From an uncultured Mediterranea sp. (GTDB lineage Bacteria; Bacteroidota; Bacteroidia; Bacteroidales; Bacteroidaceae): DNA of 64,000 bases. The position numbers and the translations under genes were made by a program. Every line of letters starts with the position of its first letter. Within the stretch, counting starts at the first letter, position 1. The notes beneath the pieces are model-generated. The model had not been told where the DNA came from and ran no database searches. It saw only the letters and a program-made list of their open reading frames with translations. The stretch covers positions 62,001-126,000 of the forward strand of contig CALZEQ010000001.1 of the NCBI GenBank assembly GCA_945641355.1, given 5' to 3'. Positions 27,701 through 34,666 of this stretch are shown piece after piece.

Positions 27701-27869
27701 CTTTCTCCACGACGCTGGCACCGATGACGGGGCCGAACGCATCGTTTACGACACCGCTCACCTGCTTGCCTTGGGCAAACAGCAGTTGCCCGGTCAGCAA
27801 CAGTGCAAATGCTAACAGCATACCTGCCAAGTGCGGGATGGCTGATATTGCGATTGTTTTGTTGTTCAT
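24756..27869 (-). CDS. SusC/RagA TonB-linked outer-membrane transporter (first pair)
   Basis: 1037 aa. Signal peptide ending LLLTGQLLFAQ; carboxypeptidase-D-like domain (about 35-115, VSGVVNDAFGPVIGASVVEK); canonical TonB-box region EMLEEVVVVGYGAQKK; plug with YIRGRATFAGDAQPLVLVDG and DDIETISVLKDASATAVYGV; barrel ending MKTVNFGVNIKF. Transports large arabinan oligosaccharides across the outer membrane together with its SusD. It follows the LamG lipoprotein gene by 24 bp. Two different SusCD pairs in one arabinan locus suggest they handle different oligosaccharide sizes or branching, as known for arabinan loci of B. thetaiotaomicron with the same gene order. Confidence 0.95.
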   Translation of the reverse strand: MNNKTIAISAIPHLAGMLLAFALLLTGQLLFAQGKQVSGVVNDAFGPVIGASVVEKGTTNGVITDLDGNFKLTVSGESAILQISYVGYQTQEIAVAGKSAFSVMMKEDSEMLEEVVVVGYGAQKKESVVGAISQVSSKELLASPAANVSQAIAGKISGVITSQTSGAPGSDDTQIYIRGRATFAGDAQPLVLVDGIERSFSQIAPDDIETISVLKDASATAVYGVRGANGVMLITTKRGKEQKPEVSLTANYQIQSPTRKDTYLNSYQSILLLEEALANDGQPSQFSAGDIEMYRKSCAGELSGLEQMLYPNVNWYDEVLKGSAPAQRYNVSVRGGTKRMRYYASAEYYNQQGLVRDLSNDKFGNSSSPSFTRYAFRANMDLFLTKDLTFSVNFGTRFEERGGSNSNESAGYSEIFYELNHTPGWLFPVKAEVQNGEKRQTIYGGSSQYQNNIVARLAEAGFYRATNTINETNFILDYKMDWLTEGLSAKGMASFDYDSYNRKLYSKSFATYELNDRNNYDDIDAWNRFNADGELAGSQDRNAIYKLYLEAQLNYARKFGKHDVTGMLLYNQNDYRVNDELAKRYQGLVGRATYGYDDRYLAEVNFGYNGSENFMKGKRFGFFPAFSLGWRISNEEFMKKYSDWLNNLKIRASYGQVGNDVYQVNGITQRFLYEENWQQLGNDYYFGSSGVSGIYESQYPNYAVTWERAHKYNVGIEFGLWNGLLNGNIDLFYEKRNDILTQYLTRPQWVGTTMAAANLGETSNKGFEIELKHNNRIGDDFTYNVGLTFSHAKNEIKNMDEPALKTDYRKREGHPIGQYFGLVCDGFVTQADIDGGQLPVSTFGNVQVGDLKYRDMNSDGFIDERDETFIGYSDVPENTFALTLGANYKGWGFSVMFQGVDHVSRYYDAEAMYAFVNGGKVKEHHLQRWDPSQSEAYNLANAQYPLLHYDSYGDHNQRQNSFFLKNGAFVRLKNIELSYTLPEKWSKAAGMSDCRLYVNANNLITWDHLDDLVDPESNGSNRYPIMKTVNFGVNIKF

Positions 27870-27893
27870 AACTTTATGGGTTTGTTGATGTTA

Positions 27894-29759
27894 TTATTTA
27901 AGTAGCGGACTAAACAAGTAGCAGTTGGCTTCATCCAGTTTGAGATGTGATCCATCAACGATGAGGAATGCTCGTACTGTCTGTGTGCCGTCGCCGCAAT
28001 CCGTTTTGAAAGTCTCTTTGTATACGTTGCCGTTCGGAGATGTTGCCGTGGCTGTAGTCGTCACGGTAGCACCGTCACGTAGAATGTTCAGCACCACTTG
28101 TGCGCCTTCCATATCTGCACGGAATGCATCCCAGTCATTGTAGCCTTCGCTTTCCCATGTGCCGGTACCGTAGCTTTCGCCCCATCCGTAGAGGTCGGAG
28201 CGCAGAACCATGTACTCGGTGTAGCCGCTACCACCCCGCTCGGCATCGGTACAGATGCAGATGTTCCAGTTGTTCCAGTTGCCTCCTCCGCTGGTGTGGT
28301 TTTCGAACTCAAGATGCAGGTTCTGTCCGGCAGGAATCTGGAAGTAGTCAGAGAATTCCTGCCACCAGCCGGTCGAGCAGTCTTCTGCACCGATGTCGGG
28401 AGTCTGGATGTCTACCGGTGTCAATGCCGAAGTCTCGTCGGTATCGAATTCGATGTACGAACCGTCCATCACGAAGAAGGCCCGTATCACTTGAGTGCCA
28501 TCGCCGCACGTTGTATTGAAGGTCTCTTTGTAGACGTGTCCGTTGAGGGCTACGGCTGTAGCATCCACTGTCACGGCAGCATCCTTGCGGGTAACGATGA
28601 CGGTCACTTGGGCACCTTCCATGTCGGCACGGAATGCATCCCAGTCGCCGTAGCCTTCGCTGCTCCAGGTACCCGAACCGTAGCTTTCGCCCCATCCGTA
28701 GAGGTCGGAGCGCAGAACCATGTACTCGGTGTAGCCGCTACCACCCCGCTCGGCATCGGTACAGATGCAGATGTTCCAGTTGTTCCAGTTGCCTCCTCCG
28801 CTGGTGTGGTTGGTGAACTTGAACTTCATGCTTCCGTTGGTCGGTATCCTGAAGTAGTTGGAGAACTCGCTCCACCATGCGGCCGAGCAGTCGTCCGCTC
28901 CCACTGTGAATATGGGATCTCCGACAAGATACTCAAATGCACTTTCACCGCTACTGGGCTTCTGTCGTTCGCTGTCGGTTATCTGGTTGCGGTAAACCTT
29001 GATTTCATCTATCCACATCTCGCGGGTGGGCTCGTCCGCCCCATATCCTATATATAAATAGGAGGCACCGGCCATGAACTGTACGATCTTGCCGAAGTCG
29101 AACTCCGACTTCAACAGGGTCTTGTCGATGCGCTGGATGCCGTCTACGTAGATGCTGTACCCGTCGTCACGGACGGTAACTGCCATGTAGTGCCATTCAC
29201 CGGCAGGCAGCAGCAGGGGATTCTTGCCCACAACGCTTGCGGTGGGGTTGTTGGCTTCGAACTCACCGTCCACGCCTTCGTATTTCAGCCAGCCGTTGGC
29301 GGTGAGAAATAGGCGCTGGGTGCCGTTGCTGTTCTGGAAGGAGAACAAGGCTCCGGTCAGGTCCGGCTCCTGTTCCTCTCCGCTCTCTTCGTCGATGCGG
29401 AGTGCCTGCTTTACCCAGAAGGTCAGCGATACACCGTTTTGCGCTTTGTAGTTGGTCAGGGGATTCAAGGTCCGGGCATACCCGTCGGGCAGGTGGAGCA
29501 CCTGGCCGTGCTCTGCGTCGTCTTCTACCACAGCTATGTCGCCTCCATCGTAGGCGTAGTAGTAGAAACTCTTGGGGTCAAACCCCGTCTCGCCCTCTTT
29601 TTCTGCCGGCTCGAAGTCGATGCTGGCTACCTGTTCCAGTTTAGGATAAACATCAGTACCTGCGGGTGGGTCTGCCTCTCCCCAATCTTCGCAGGAGCAG
29701 AATGAAAGGACTGTGAATGCCGCTAACAACATAGACGGCCATTTTCTTGTCTTCTTCAT
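27894..29759 (-). CDS. LamG-containing surface lipoprotein with two tandem C-terminal repeats
   Basis: 621 aa, lipoprotein (MKKTRKWPSMLLAAFTVLSF, then CSCEDWGEADPP). Residues about 75-270 resemble a LamG/concanavalin-like jelly roll (GVSLTFWVKQ, YSIYVDGIQRIDK, MWIDEIKVYRNQ). Two further copies of a about 165-residue domain follow (about 285-450 and 455-621), each with NHTSGGGNWNNWNICICTD and YGWGESYG; these look like carbohydrate-binding modules. It has no catalytic-domain signature, so a surface glycan-binding role is the best guess. It is the promoter-proximal gene of the arm, before SusC, which is unusual because SusC commonly comes first. A 135-bp stretch of the two repeats is identical in DNA. 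Confidence 0.82.
   Translation of the reverse strand: MKKTRKWPSMLLAAFTVLSFCSCEDWGEADPPAGTDVYPKLEQVASIDFEPAEKEGETGFDPKSFYYYAYDGGDIAVVEDDAEHGQVLHLPDGYARTLNPLTNYKAQNGVSLTFWVKQALRIDEESGEEQEPDLTGALFSFQNSNGTQRLFLTANGWLKYEGVDGEFEANNPTASVVGKNPLLLPAGEWHYMAVTVRDDGYSIYVDGIQRIDKTLLKSEFDFGKIVQFMAGASYLYIGYGADEPTREMWIDEIKVYRNQITDSERQKPSSGESAFEYLVGDPIFTVGADDCSAAWWSEFSNYFRIPTNGSMKFKFTNHTSGGGNWNNWNICICTDAERGGSGYTEYMVLRSDLYGWGESYGSGTWSSEGYGDWDAFRADMEGAQVTVIVTRKDAAVTVDATAVALNGHVYKETFNTTCGDGTQVIRAFFVMDGSYIEFDTDETSALTPVDIQTPDIGAEDCSTGWWQEFSDYFQIPAGQNLHLEFENHTSGGGNWNNWNICICTDAERGGSGYTEYMVLRSDLYGWGESYGTGTWESEGYNDWDAFRADMEGAQVVLNILRDGATVTTTATATSPNGNVYKETFKTDCGDGTQTVRAFLIVDGSHLKLDEANCYLFSPLLK
28167..28811 (-). repeat. 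135-bp identical direct repeat inside the LamG lipoprotein gene
   Basis: Positions 28167-28301 and 28677-28811 are identical base for base, offset 510 bp (170 codons, in frame). They encode the core of the two tandem C-terminal domains, while the flanks have diverged, implying recent gene conversion or strong selection on this core. Confidence 0.9.
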
Positions 29760-29802
29760 AATACAGATATTAATTGTTAAACAAACGTTATTTTTAATGG
29801 GA

Positions 29803-29861
29803 CAAAGATAAGATGAGCCTTGTACATAGGGGTGGACGAATGAACTTTTAAGGTGGACAAA
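29803..29861 (-). promoter_or_regulatory. HTCS-type operator and promoter for the SusCD arm
   Basis: On the minus strand, TTTGTCCACC (29861-29852) and TTCGTCCACC (29840-29831) are direct repeats 21 bp apart; exactly 20 bp later comes a -7 box TATCTTTG (29810-29803). There is no TTG -33 element; the proximal repeat occupies that position, as expected of an activator-dependent promoter. The LamG lipoprotein start lies 44 bp further. The same arrangement precedes the GH43 gene at 34519-34577. Confidence 0.78.
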
Positions 29862-29953
29862 CGGACGAAAAAGGCGAAGTAATGCGCAAAATAGGAGTAA
29901 TAGAAAAATCAGGATATTTGGAGAGGCAAAATAGGTGCGTATGGAGGGGAGCT

Positions 29954-30020
29954 ACATTCAGTCGTATTCTGAATGTGTTTCATGATACGACTGAATGTAT
30001 TTCAGAATACGACTGAATGT
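29954..30020. repeat. three-unit 22-bp array ending in a palindrome, downstream of the HTCS gene
   Basis: On the minus strand ACATTCAG recurs at 30020, 29998 and 29976, exactly 22 bp apart. The first two units share ACATTCAGTCGTAT; the third runs into ACATTCAG-AATACGA-CTGAATGT, so units 1 and 3 also make a 20-bp perfect inverted repeat (29954-29973 with 30001-30020). It lies between the HTCS stop and the SusCD-arm promoter. Operator array and HTCS terminator are both possible; no T-tract follows. The rest of the 29760-30126 gap shows nothing else. Confidence 0.7.
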
Positions 30021-30126
30021 TGGCCTTACAATATGTTGATATACAATTGGTTACAAACGACTGTTTTGGGCGTGACGACCTTTGGGCCAATGTATAATAA
30101 TCTTTATAAAATAGGCAAATGGACAC

Positions 30127-33100
30127 TCATTCCAGCATCTTGCTGGGGTTGATTTGGAACTCCTTGGTGAAGCAGCGGGTGAAGTACTTGGGGTCGTTGA
30201 AGCCCACTTCGTAGGCAATTTCCGCTACGGTCATCTGCTTGTTCCCCTTGTGTGCCTGCAGCATCTCGTGCGCCTGGTTCAGGCGGTAGCTGCGGATGAA
30301 CTGTCCGGTTGCCTGTCCCACCAGATTCTGTAGCTTCTGGTTCAGCTGGGTCTTGCTGATACCCATGGCTTCGCAGAAGTCGCTCACGTCGAAGAGCGGA
30401 TTCTTGTAGTTGGTTTGTAGTACCTCCATCACCTTGTCCATGAATTTTCGGTCGGCCGAATGCTCGTCAATCTGCAGGCTCTCCACGTGCATGCTGCTGG
30501 TGAAGCGTTGTTGGTATCGGTGGCGGTTCTCCAGTATGTTCTCTATACGGGTACGCAGCAGGTTCTCGTCAAACGGTTTCAGCAGGTATTCGTCCACACC
30601 CACCCGGTAGCTCTCGATGCGGGCCTCCTGCGAGGTTTTGGCTGTCAGCATCAGGAAGGGGATGTGCGAGATGGCAAAGTTCTCCTTCACTCGGCGCGAC
30701 AGCTCGATGCCGTCCATGCCGGGCATCATCAGGTCACTGATGATGAAGTCGATGTGTTGCTCGTTCAATATCTTCAGTGCCTCTTCTCCTCCGGCAGCTT
30801 CTACTAAGCTGTAGCGGTCGCGCAGGATGGAGCTGATGAAGTGGCGCATGTCGGCATTGTCCTCCACCACCAGGATGCGGATGCGCTTGTGTTTCCCCTC
30901 ATCGTGTCCGATGGGAGCCGATTGCGTGGTGCTGGATGGGGACATCTCTTCATTTTCAGTGGTATACGAACCGCTCTCTTCCAGCGAAAGCGGCAGCAGC
31001 AGGCGGAAGGTGCATCCTTTGGTCCGGTTGTTCTTCACCGTAATTTCTCCGTTCATGGCCTGTACGATGCGTTTGCACAGATAGAGGCCGATGCCGCTGC
31101 CCGATTGTCCGTACATGGGGTATTTCAACTGCCCTTTCGACTGGTAGAAACGTCCGAACACCTTCGGCAGGTCCTCTTCCGGTATGCCGTTTCCTGTATC
31201 GCTGACACTGATGTACAACCGGTGTCCGGAGGAGGTGTCGGGCGAGGGAAGGGCAGTGATGAACATCGAGATGGTGCCTTCGTTGGGCGTGAACTTGAGC
31301 GCATTGCTCAGCAGGTTGGTCAGCACCTTGTGCATGGCCTCCTCGTCAAAGCAGAAGCGGGAGTTGGGCAGGCGGTAGTAGCACTTCAGATCGATGCTGC
31401 GGTCGCGGGCCACGATGGCAAAGGGAGCTACCAGGTCGTTGATGAACTTGTTGAAGTCACCGGGGGCGTTGACAATCTCCAGCTTGCCCGACTCCACCTT
31501 GCGGAAGTCCATCAGCTGGTTGACAAGCGACAGCAGGTATTTGGAGTTCCGTTCCACGAAGTGCAGCTGTTCGATGACTTGCGGGTTGTAGCTCAGCTTC
31601 AGTGCCCGCTCGATGGGTCCGATGATGAGGGTGATGGGCGTGCGGAATTCGTGCGTGATGTTGGTGAAGAAGGCAATCTTGTCCAGCGTCAGTGCCTGTA
31701 CCTTGCGGGCCAGTTCGGCCAGTTGGCTCTTCTGGCGGCTGATTTTCTCGTTCTGCTCTGTCAGCAGCTTGTTTTGCCGTTCCAGCTCTTCGGTCTTTAC
31801 CTCCAGCAGTTGTTTCTGTTGTTCCAACAGCCGTTTCTGTTCGTTCAGCTCGCGGGTACGCAGTTCCACCTCCCGGTGCAGCATCTCGCTGTGGCGTTTC
31901 AGGTTGCGGATGCGCCATTGGTAGAGTTGCCAGACTGCGATAATCAGGACGATGAAGAGTGTCAGGCTGAACCAGGTTGTCTTGTAGAAGTAAGGCTCCA
32001 CGTGAATGTGCAGTTCGGCTATTTCCATTCCTTCCAGATCGGGTGAAGAGGCGTATTTCACCTGCAGCGTGTAGTCGCCCGGCGGGATGTTGGTGTATCG
32101 GGCATACCGCCGGTTGGCTGGTACGGTCATCCATTTCTTGTCAAAACCCAACAGCCGGTAGCTGTAGACGGCCGTGTGGTTCTGCATATAGTCCAATGCG
32201 GCAAACTCCAGGGCGAACGATTTCAACCGTTCGTGTAGCCGGATGTGGGTTGTGTGCGCGATGTCGTTGACCAGCAGCTTGTTGCCCGGCTCTATCCGGA
32301 CGTTGTCTGCCCACAGCGCGGTAAAGCGGATGGGGGCATGGACGCTGCGCTGATGTCCGTACGAGTTGGTAGGGTCGATGGCCACCATGCCTTGGGTATG
32401 TCCGAAATAGAGATGTCCGTCAGTGGTAGCGTATGCAGCGTTCCAGTAGAACTGGTTGTTGTATAGCCCGTCCTGCCGGTTGTAGCTGGTGGCAAATGCC
32501 TTGTCGGGAAAGAAACAGGCCAGACCGTTGTCGGTAGCTATCCACAGGTCGCCTCTGCCATCCTCCAGAATGCTTCGTATGCTGTTGTTGGGCAGTCCGT
32601 TGCGGGTGGTGAAGGCGGTGAATGTCTCTTCTCCTTCTGCCGACAGGTCGCGTCGGTAGAGGCCATAGCCATTGCTGCCCAACCACAGTGCACCGTCGGG
32701 CGACTCGTGGAAGCAGGAAATCTTCTCAATCAGTCCGCTCTCCGGCTGGTCCAGTTTGTATTTCAGGTGTCGGTAGGAGAAAGTTCCGTCGGGCAGTCTT
32801 CCTTTCTGCAGGTCGATGACGTAGGCACCTTCCATACAGCCTATCCAAAGCTGCGATTGCCGGTCGATGATGGATCCGATGCAGCCCTGTATGTTGCGGG
32901 CGATGGAGTCGGGCAGGGGGGATGTCACCTTCTCCTGCTGCAGGTCGTAGAAGTAAAGTCCCTCGTTGCTGCCTATCCATACGCCGTGGTTCCGGGTATC
33001 GAAGGTCAGCGAACCGATGAAGCTGATAGGGTAGGGTGTTTCCGCATTCTGGACAATGATTTTCAGTGGTTTTCTGGGGTCGTGACGGTTCAGCAGGTTG

Positions 33101-34428
33101 ATGCCTCCTCCCCAGGTACCTACCCAGAGTCTGCCTTCGGTATCGGCGGTGATGGCGCTTACTGAATTGTGGGTCAGCGATCCGTTTTCGGCCGTATAGT
33201 GTGTAAAGCGGTCGCCCGACTTCTCCTTCCGGTTCAGTCCTCCCTCCACGGTGCCTATCCAGAGCGTTCCGTCCGAGTCTTCGTAGATGGCGTTGACGGG
33301 GTTGTGTGAGATGCTCCAAGGATCTTCCTGGCTGTGGATATAGTTGTGCAGGGAGAGCCGTTTCGGGGTCAGTTTGTTGATGCCTCCGCTTTCTGTTCCT
33401 ATCCAGATGTGTTTCCCATCTGGCACCATGCAGTTGACGAAGTTGCTGTTGAGCAGCGGACTTACCTGTCCGGGAATGTCGCTGCGTATCTGCTCAAAAT
33501 TGTCTTTCAGCGGATTGTATACATTCAGCCCGCAAAGGCTGCTGACGATAAGCTGTCTCTCTTCGTTGACGGCCAGTGCGGTCAGGAAGTTCTGCGAGAG
33601 CGAATGGGGGTCTCCCGGCGTGTGCATGTAGTGCTTGACGGTATGACTGCTCTTGTTGTATCGGTACAGTCCCTGGTTAGAGGATATCCATACCTCGTTC
33701 TCCTTGACAATGAAGTCGCTGAACAGAGCTTTCTCGTCCAGCTTCAGGCATTCGGCAATGCTTTGTACCTGTAGTTTCCCCTTCCCGTTGGACACCACAC
33801 GGCAAATCTGTCCCTCCAGCCCGATGTAGATGCTTCCGTTTCTTTCCACATCCTTGAAGGCACAGCGGTTCTTGCCCAGGCCAGGATGAGTGAGTGAGTC
33901 GATGGTGTCAATGTCTCCGTCCGCCTTGAACGAGATGCGGTAGAGCCCTCCTTTGCAGTCGGCCCAGATGCAGCCGGTGGCATCGGTGGTGATGATATGG
34001 GTAGGCAGGTTGATGAGTGGAGCAAGGGCAGATGCCAGTCGGGGCGGAATGCCTGAGGTCATGGTGTTCAGGTCAATGATGTCGATGCCTCCTTCCGATA
34101 CCACCCATAGGCGGTGAAAGCGGTCTTCACACACTTTGCTGATGAAGTTGCTGCGCAGTTTGCGATGGGGAGTGTCCGGAGTGAAGGTCACGAATTCGTA
34201 TCCGTCGTATCGGGAGAGTCCGCCTCCGCCCATGGCTATCCAAAGAAATCCGTCACTGTCCGTATAGAGGTCGTCAATGTAGTTGCTGGCCAGCCCCCTG
34301 TCCATGGTGATGTGCAGGGCGTTGTAGCGGTTGGCAAACGTCTCGTGCTCTTGTGCGGCAACCGTTCCTGCTGCCAGGATGAAGATGAACAATATAAGGT
34401 ATCTGAATGGGGATATGCAGATTCTCAT
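30127..34428 (-). CDS. hybrid two-component system sensor/regulator (HTCS) of the arabinan locus
   Basis: 1433 aa, one polypeptide combining sensor and regulator. Signal peptide (LILFIFILAAGTVAAQ); a periplasmic two-propeller sensor of Reg_prop repeats (about 30-750; recurring DGTLWIGT, LWVGTWGGGINLL); Y_Y_Y domain (about 760-830, NIPPGDYTLQVKYA); a transmembrane helix (about 840-862); a coiled coil; histidine kinase with phospho-acceptor His in FFTNITHEFRTP and ATP-binding domain (GSGIGLYLCKRIV); receiver domain with ILVVEDNADMRHF and acceptor Asp in FIISDLMMPGMDG; and an AraC-type DNA-binding domain at the C terminus (about 1325-1433, VAEIAYEVGFNDPKYFTRCF). It should sense arabino-oligosaccharides and activate both arms. 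It lies between two promoters sharing a TCCACC operator. Confidence 0.95.
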   Translation of the reverse strand: MRICISPFRYLILFIFILAAGTVAAQEHETFANRYNALHITMDRGLASNYIDDLYTDSDGFLWIAMGGGGLSRYDGYEFVTFTPDTPHRKLRSNFISKVCEDRFHRLWVVSEGGIDIIDLNTMTSGIPPRLASALAPLINLPTHIITTDATGCIWADCKGGLYRISFKADGDIDTIDSLTHPGLGKNRCAFKDVERNGSIYIGLEGQICRVVSNGKGKLQVQSIAECLKLDEKALFSDFIVKENEVWISSNQGLYRYNKSSHTVKHYMHTPGDPHSLSQNFLTALAVNEERQLIVSSLCGLNVYNPLKDNFEQIRSDIPGQVSPLLNSNFVNCMVPDGKHIWIGTESGGINKLTPKRLSLHNYIHSQEDPWSISHNPVNAIYEDSDGTLWIGTVEGGLNRKEKSGDRFTHYTAENGSLTHNSVSAITADTEGRLWVGTWGGGINLLNRHDPRKPLKIIVQNAETPYPISFIGSLTFDTRNHGVWIGSNEGLYFYDLQQEKVTSPLPDSIARNIQGCIGSIIDRQSQLWIGCMEGAYVIDLQKGRLPDGTFSYRHLKYKLDQPESGLIEKISCFHESPDGALWLGSNGYGLYRRDLSAEGEETFTAFTTRNGLPNNSIRSILEDGRGDLWIATDNGLACFFPDKAFATSYNRQDGLYNNQFYWNAAYATTDGHLYFGHTQGMVAIDPTNSYGHQRSVHAPIRFTALWADNVRIEPGNKLLVNDIAHTTHIRLHERLKSFALEFAALDYMQNHTAVYSYRLLGFDKKWMTVPANRRYARYTNIPPGDYTLQVKYASSPDLEGMEIAELHIHVEPYFYKTTWFSLTLFIVLIIAVWQLYQWRIRNLKRHSEMLHREVELRTRELNEQKRLLEQQKQLLEVKTEELERQNKLLTEQNEKISRQKSQLAELARKVQALTLDKIAFFTNITHEFRTPITLIIGPIERALKLSYNPQVIEQLHFVERNSKYLLSLVNQLMDFRKVESGKLEIVNAPGDFNKFINDLVAPFAIVARDRSIDLKCYYRLPNSRFCFDEEAMHKVLTNLLSNALKFTPNEGTISMFITALPSPDTSSGHRLYISVSDTGNGIPEEDLPKVFGRFYQSKGQLKYPMYGQSGSGIGLYLCKRIVQAMNGEITVKNNRTKGCTFRLLLPLSLEESGSYTTENEEMSPSSTTQSAPIGHDEGKHKRIRILVVEDNADMRHFISSILRDRYSLVEAAGGEEALKILNEQHIDFIISDLMMPGMDGIELSRRVKENFAISHIPFLMLTAKTSQEARIESYRVGVDEYLLKPFDENLLRTRIENILENRHRYQQRFTSSMHVESLQIDEHSADRKFMDKVMEVLQTNYKNPLFDVSDFCEAMGISKTQLNQKLQNLVGQATGQFIRSYRLNQAHEMLQAHKGNKQMTVAEIAYEVGFNDPKYFTRCFTKEFQINPSKMLE

Positions 34429-34455
34429 CGGGTCAGTTTCTATTGGTTAACAGAA

Positions 34456-34486
34456 CAAAGGTAGCTTTTGTGCTCGTATCTACCAA
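34456..34486 (-). promoter_or_regulatory. promoter of the HTCS gene
   Basis: Minus strand: TTG (34486-34484), 20-bp spacer, TACCTTTG (34463-34456), a full consensus promoter, as expected of a constitutively made sensor. The HTCS start is 27 bp beyond. Confidence 0.72.
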
Positions 34487-34518
34487 GATTTTTGTCGGAA
34501 AAAGATGCTCTTTGTTCA

Positions 34519-34577
34519 AATATCCACCTGTCGGACACGTTTGTCCACCCTTCCTATCGTTTTTACCCGTACATTTG
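34519..34577 (+). promoter_or_regulatory. HTCS-type operator and promoter for the GH43-GH51 arm
   Basis: AATATCCACC (34519-34528) and TTTGTCCACC (34540-34549) are direct repeats 21 bp apart, followed after exactly 20 bp by TACATTTG (34570-34577). The geometry equals that of the site at 29803-29861. The -33 element is missing here too. Initiation near 34584 rules out the upstream ATG at 34505 for the GH43 gene. Confidence 0.78.
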
Positions 34578-34666
34578 TTTCCGATAAAACGCTTCTGGTC
34601 GGCGCACTGCCGGTGGAAGTGTCGGAATTTGTTTCCTTATATATAATATGTATTCAATTTGATGCT

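Noticed and set aside
29954-30020. Inverted repeat considered as an insertion-sequence terminus or invertible segment
   Set aside because: No recombinase or transposase lies nearby, the loop is only 27 bp, and the internal 22-bp periodicity is better explained as a binding array or terminator.
34505-34666. 54-codon N-terminal extension of the GH43 lipoprotein
   Set aside because: The HTCS operator and the -7 box lie inside it, and the downstream Met begins a proper lipoprotein signal peptide.
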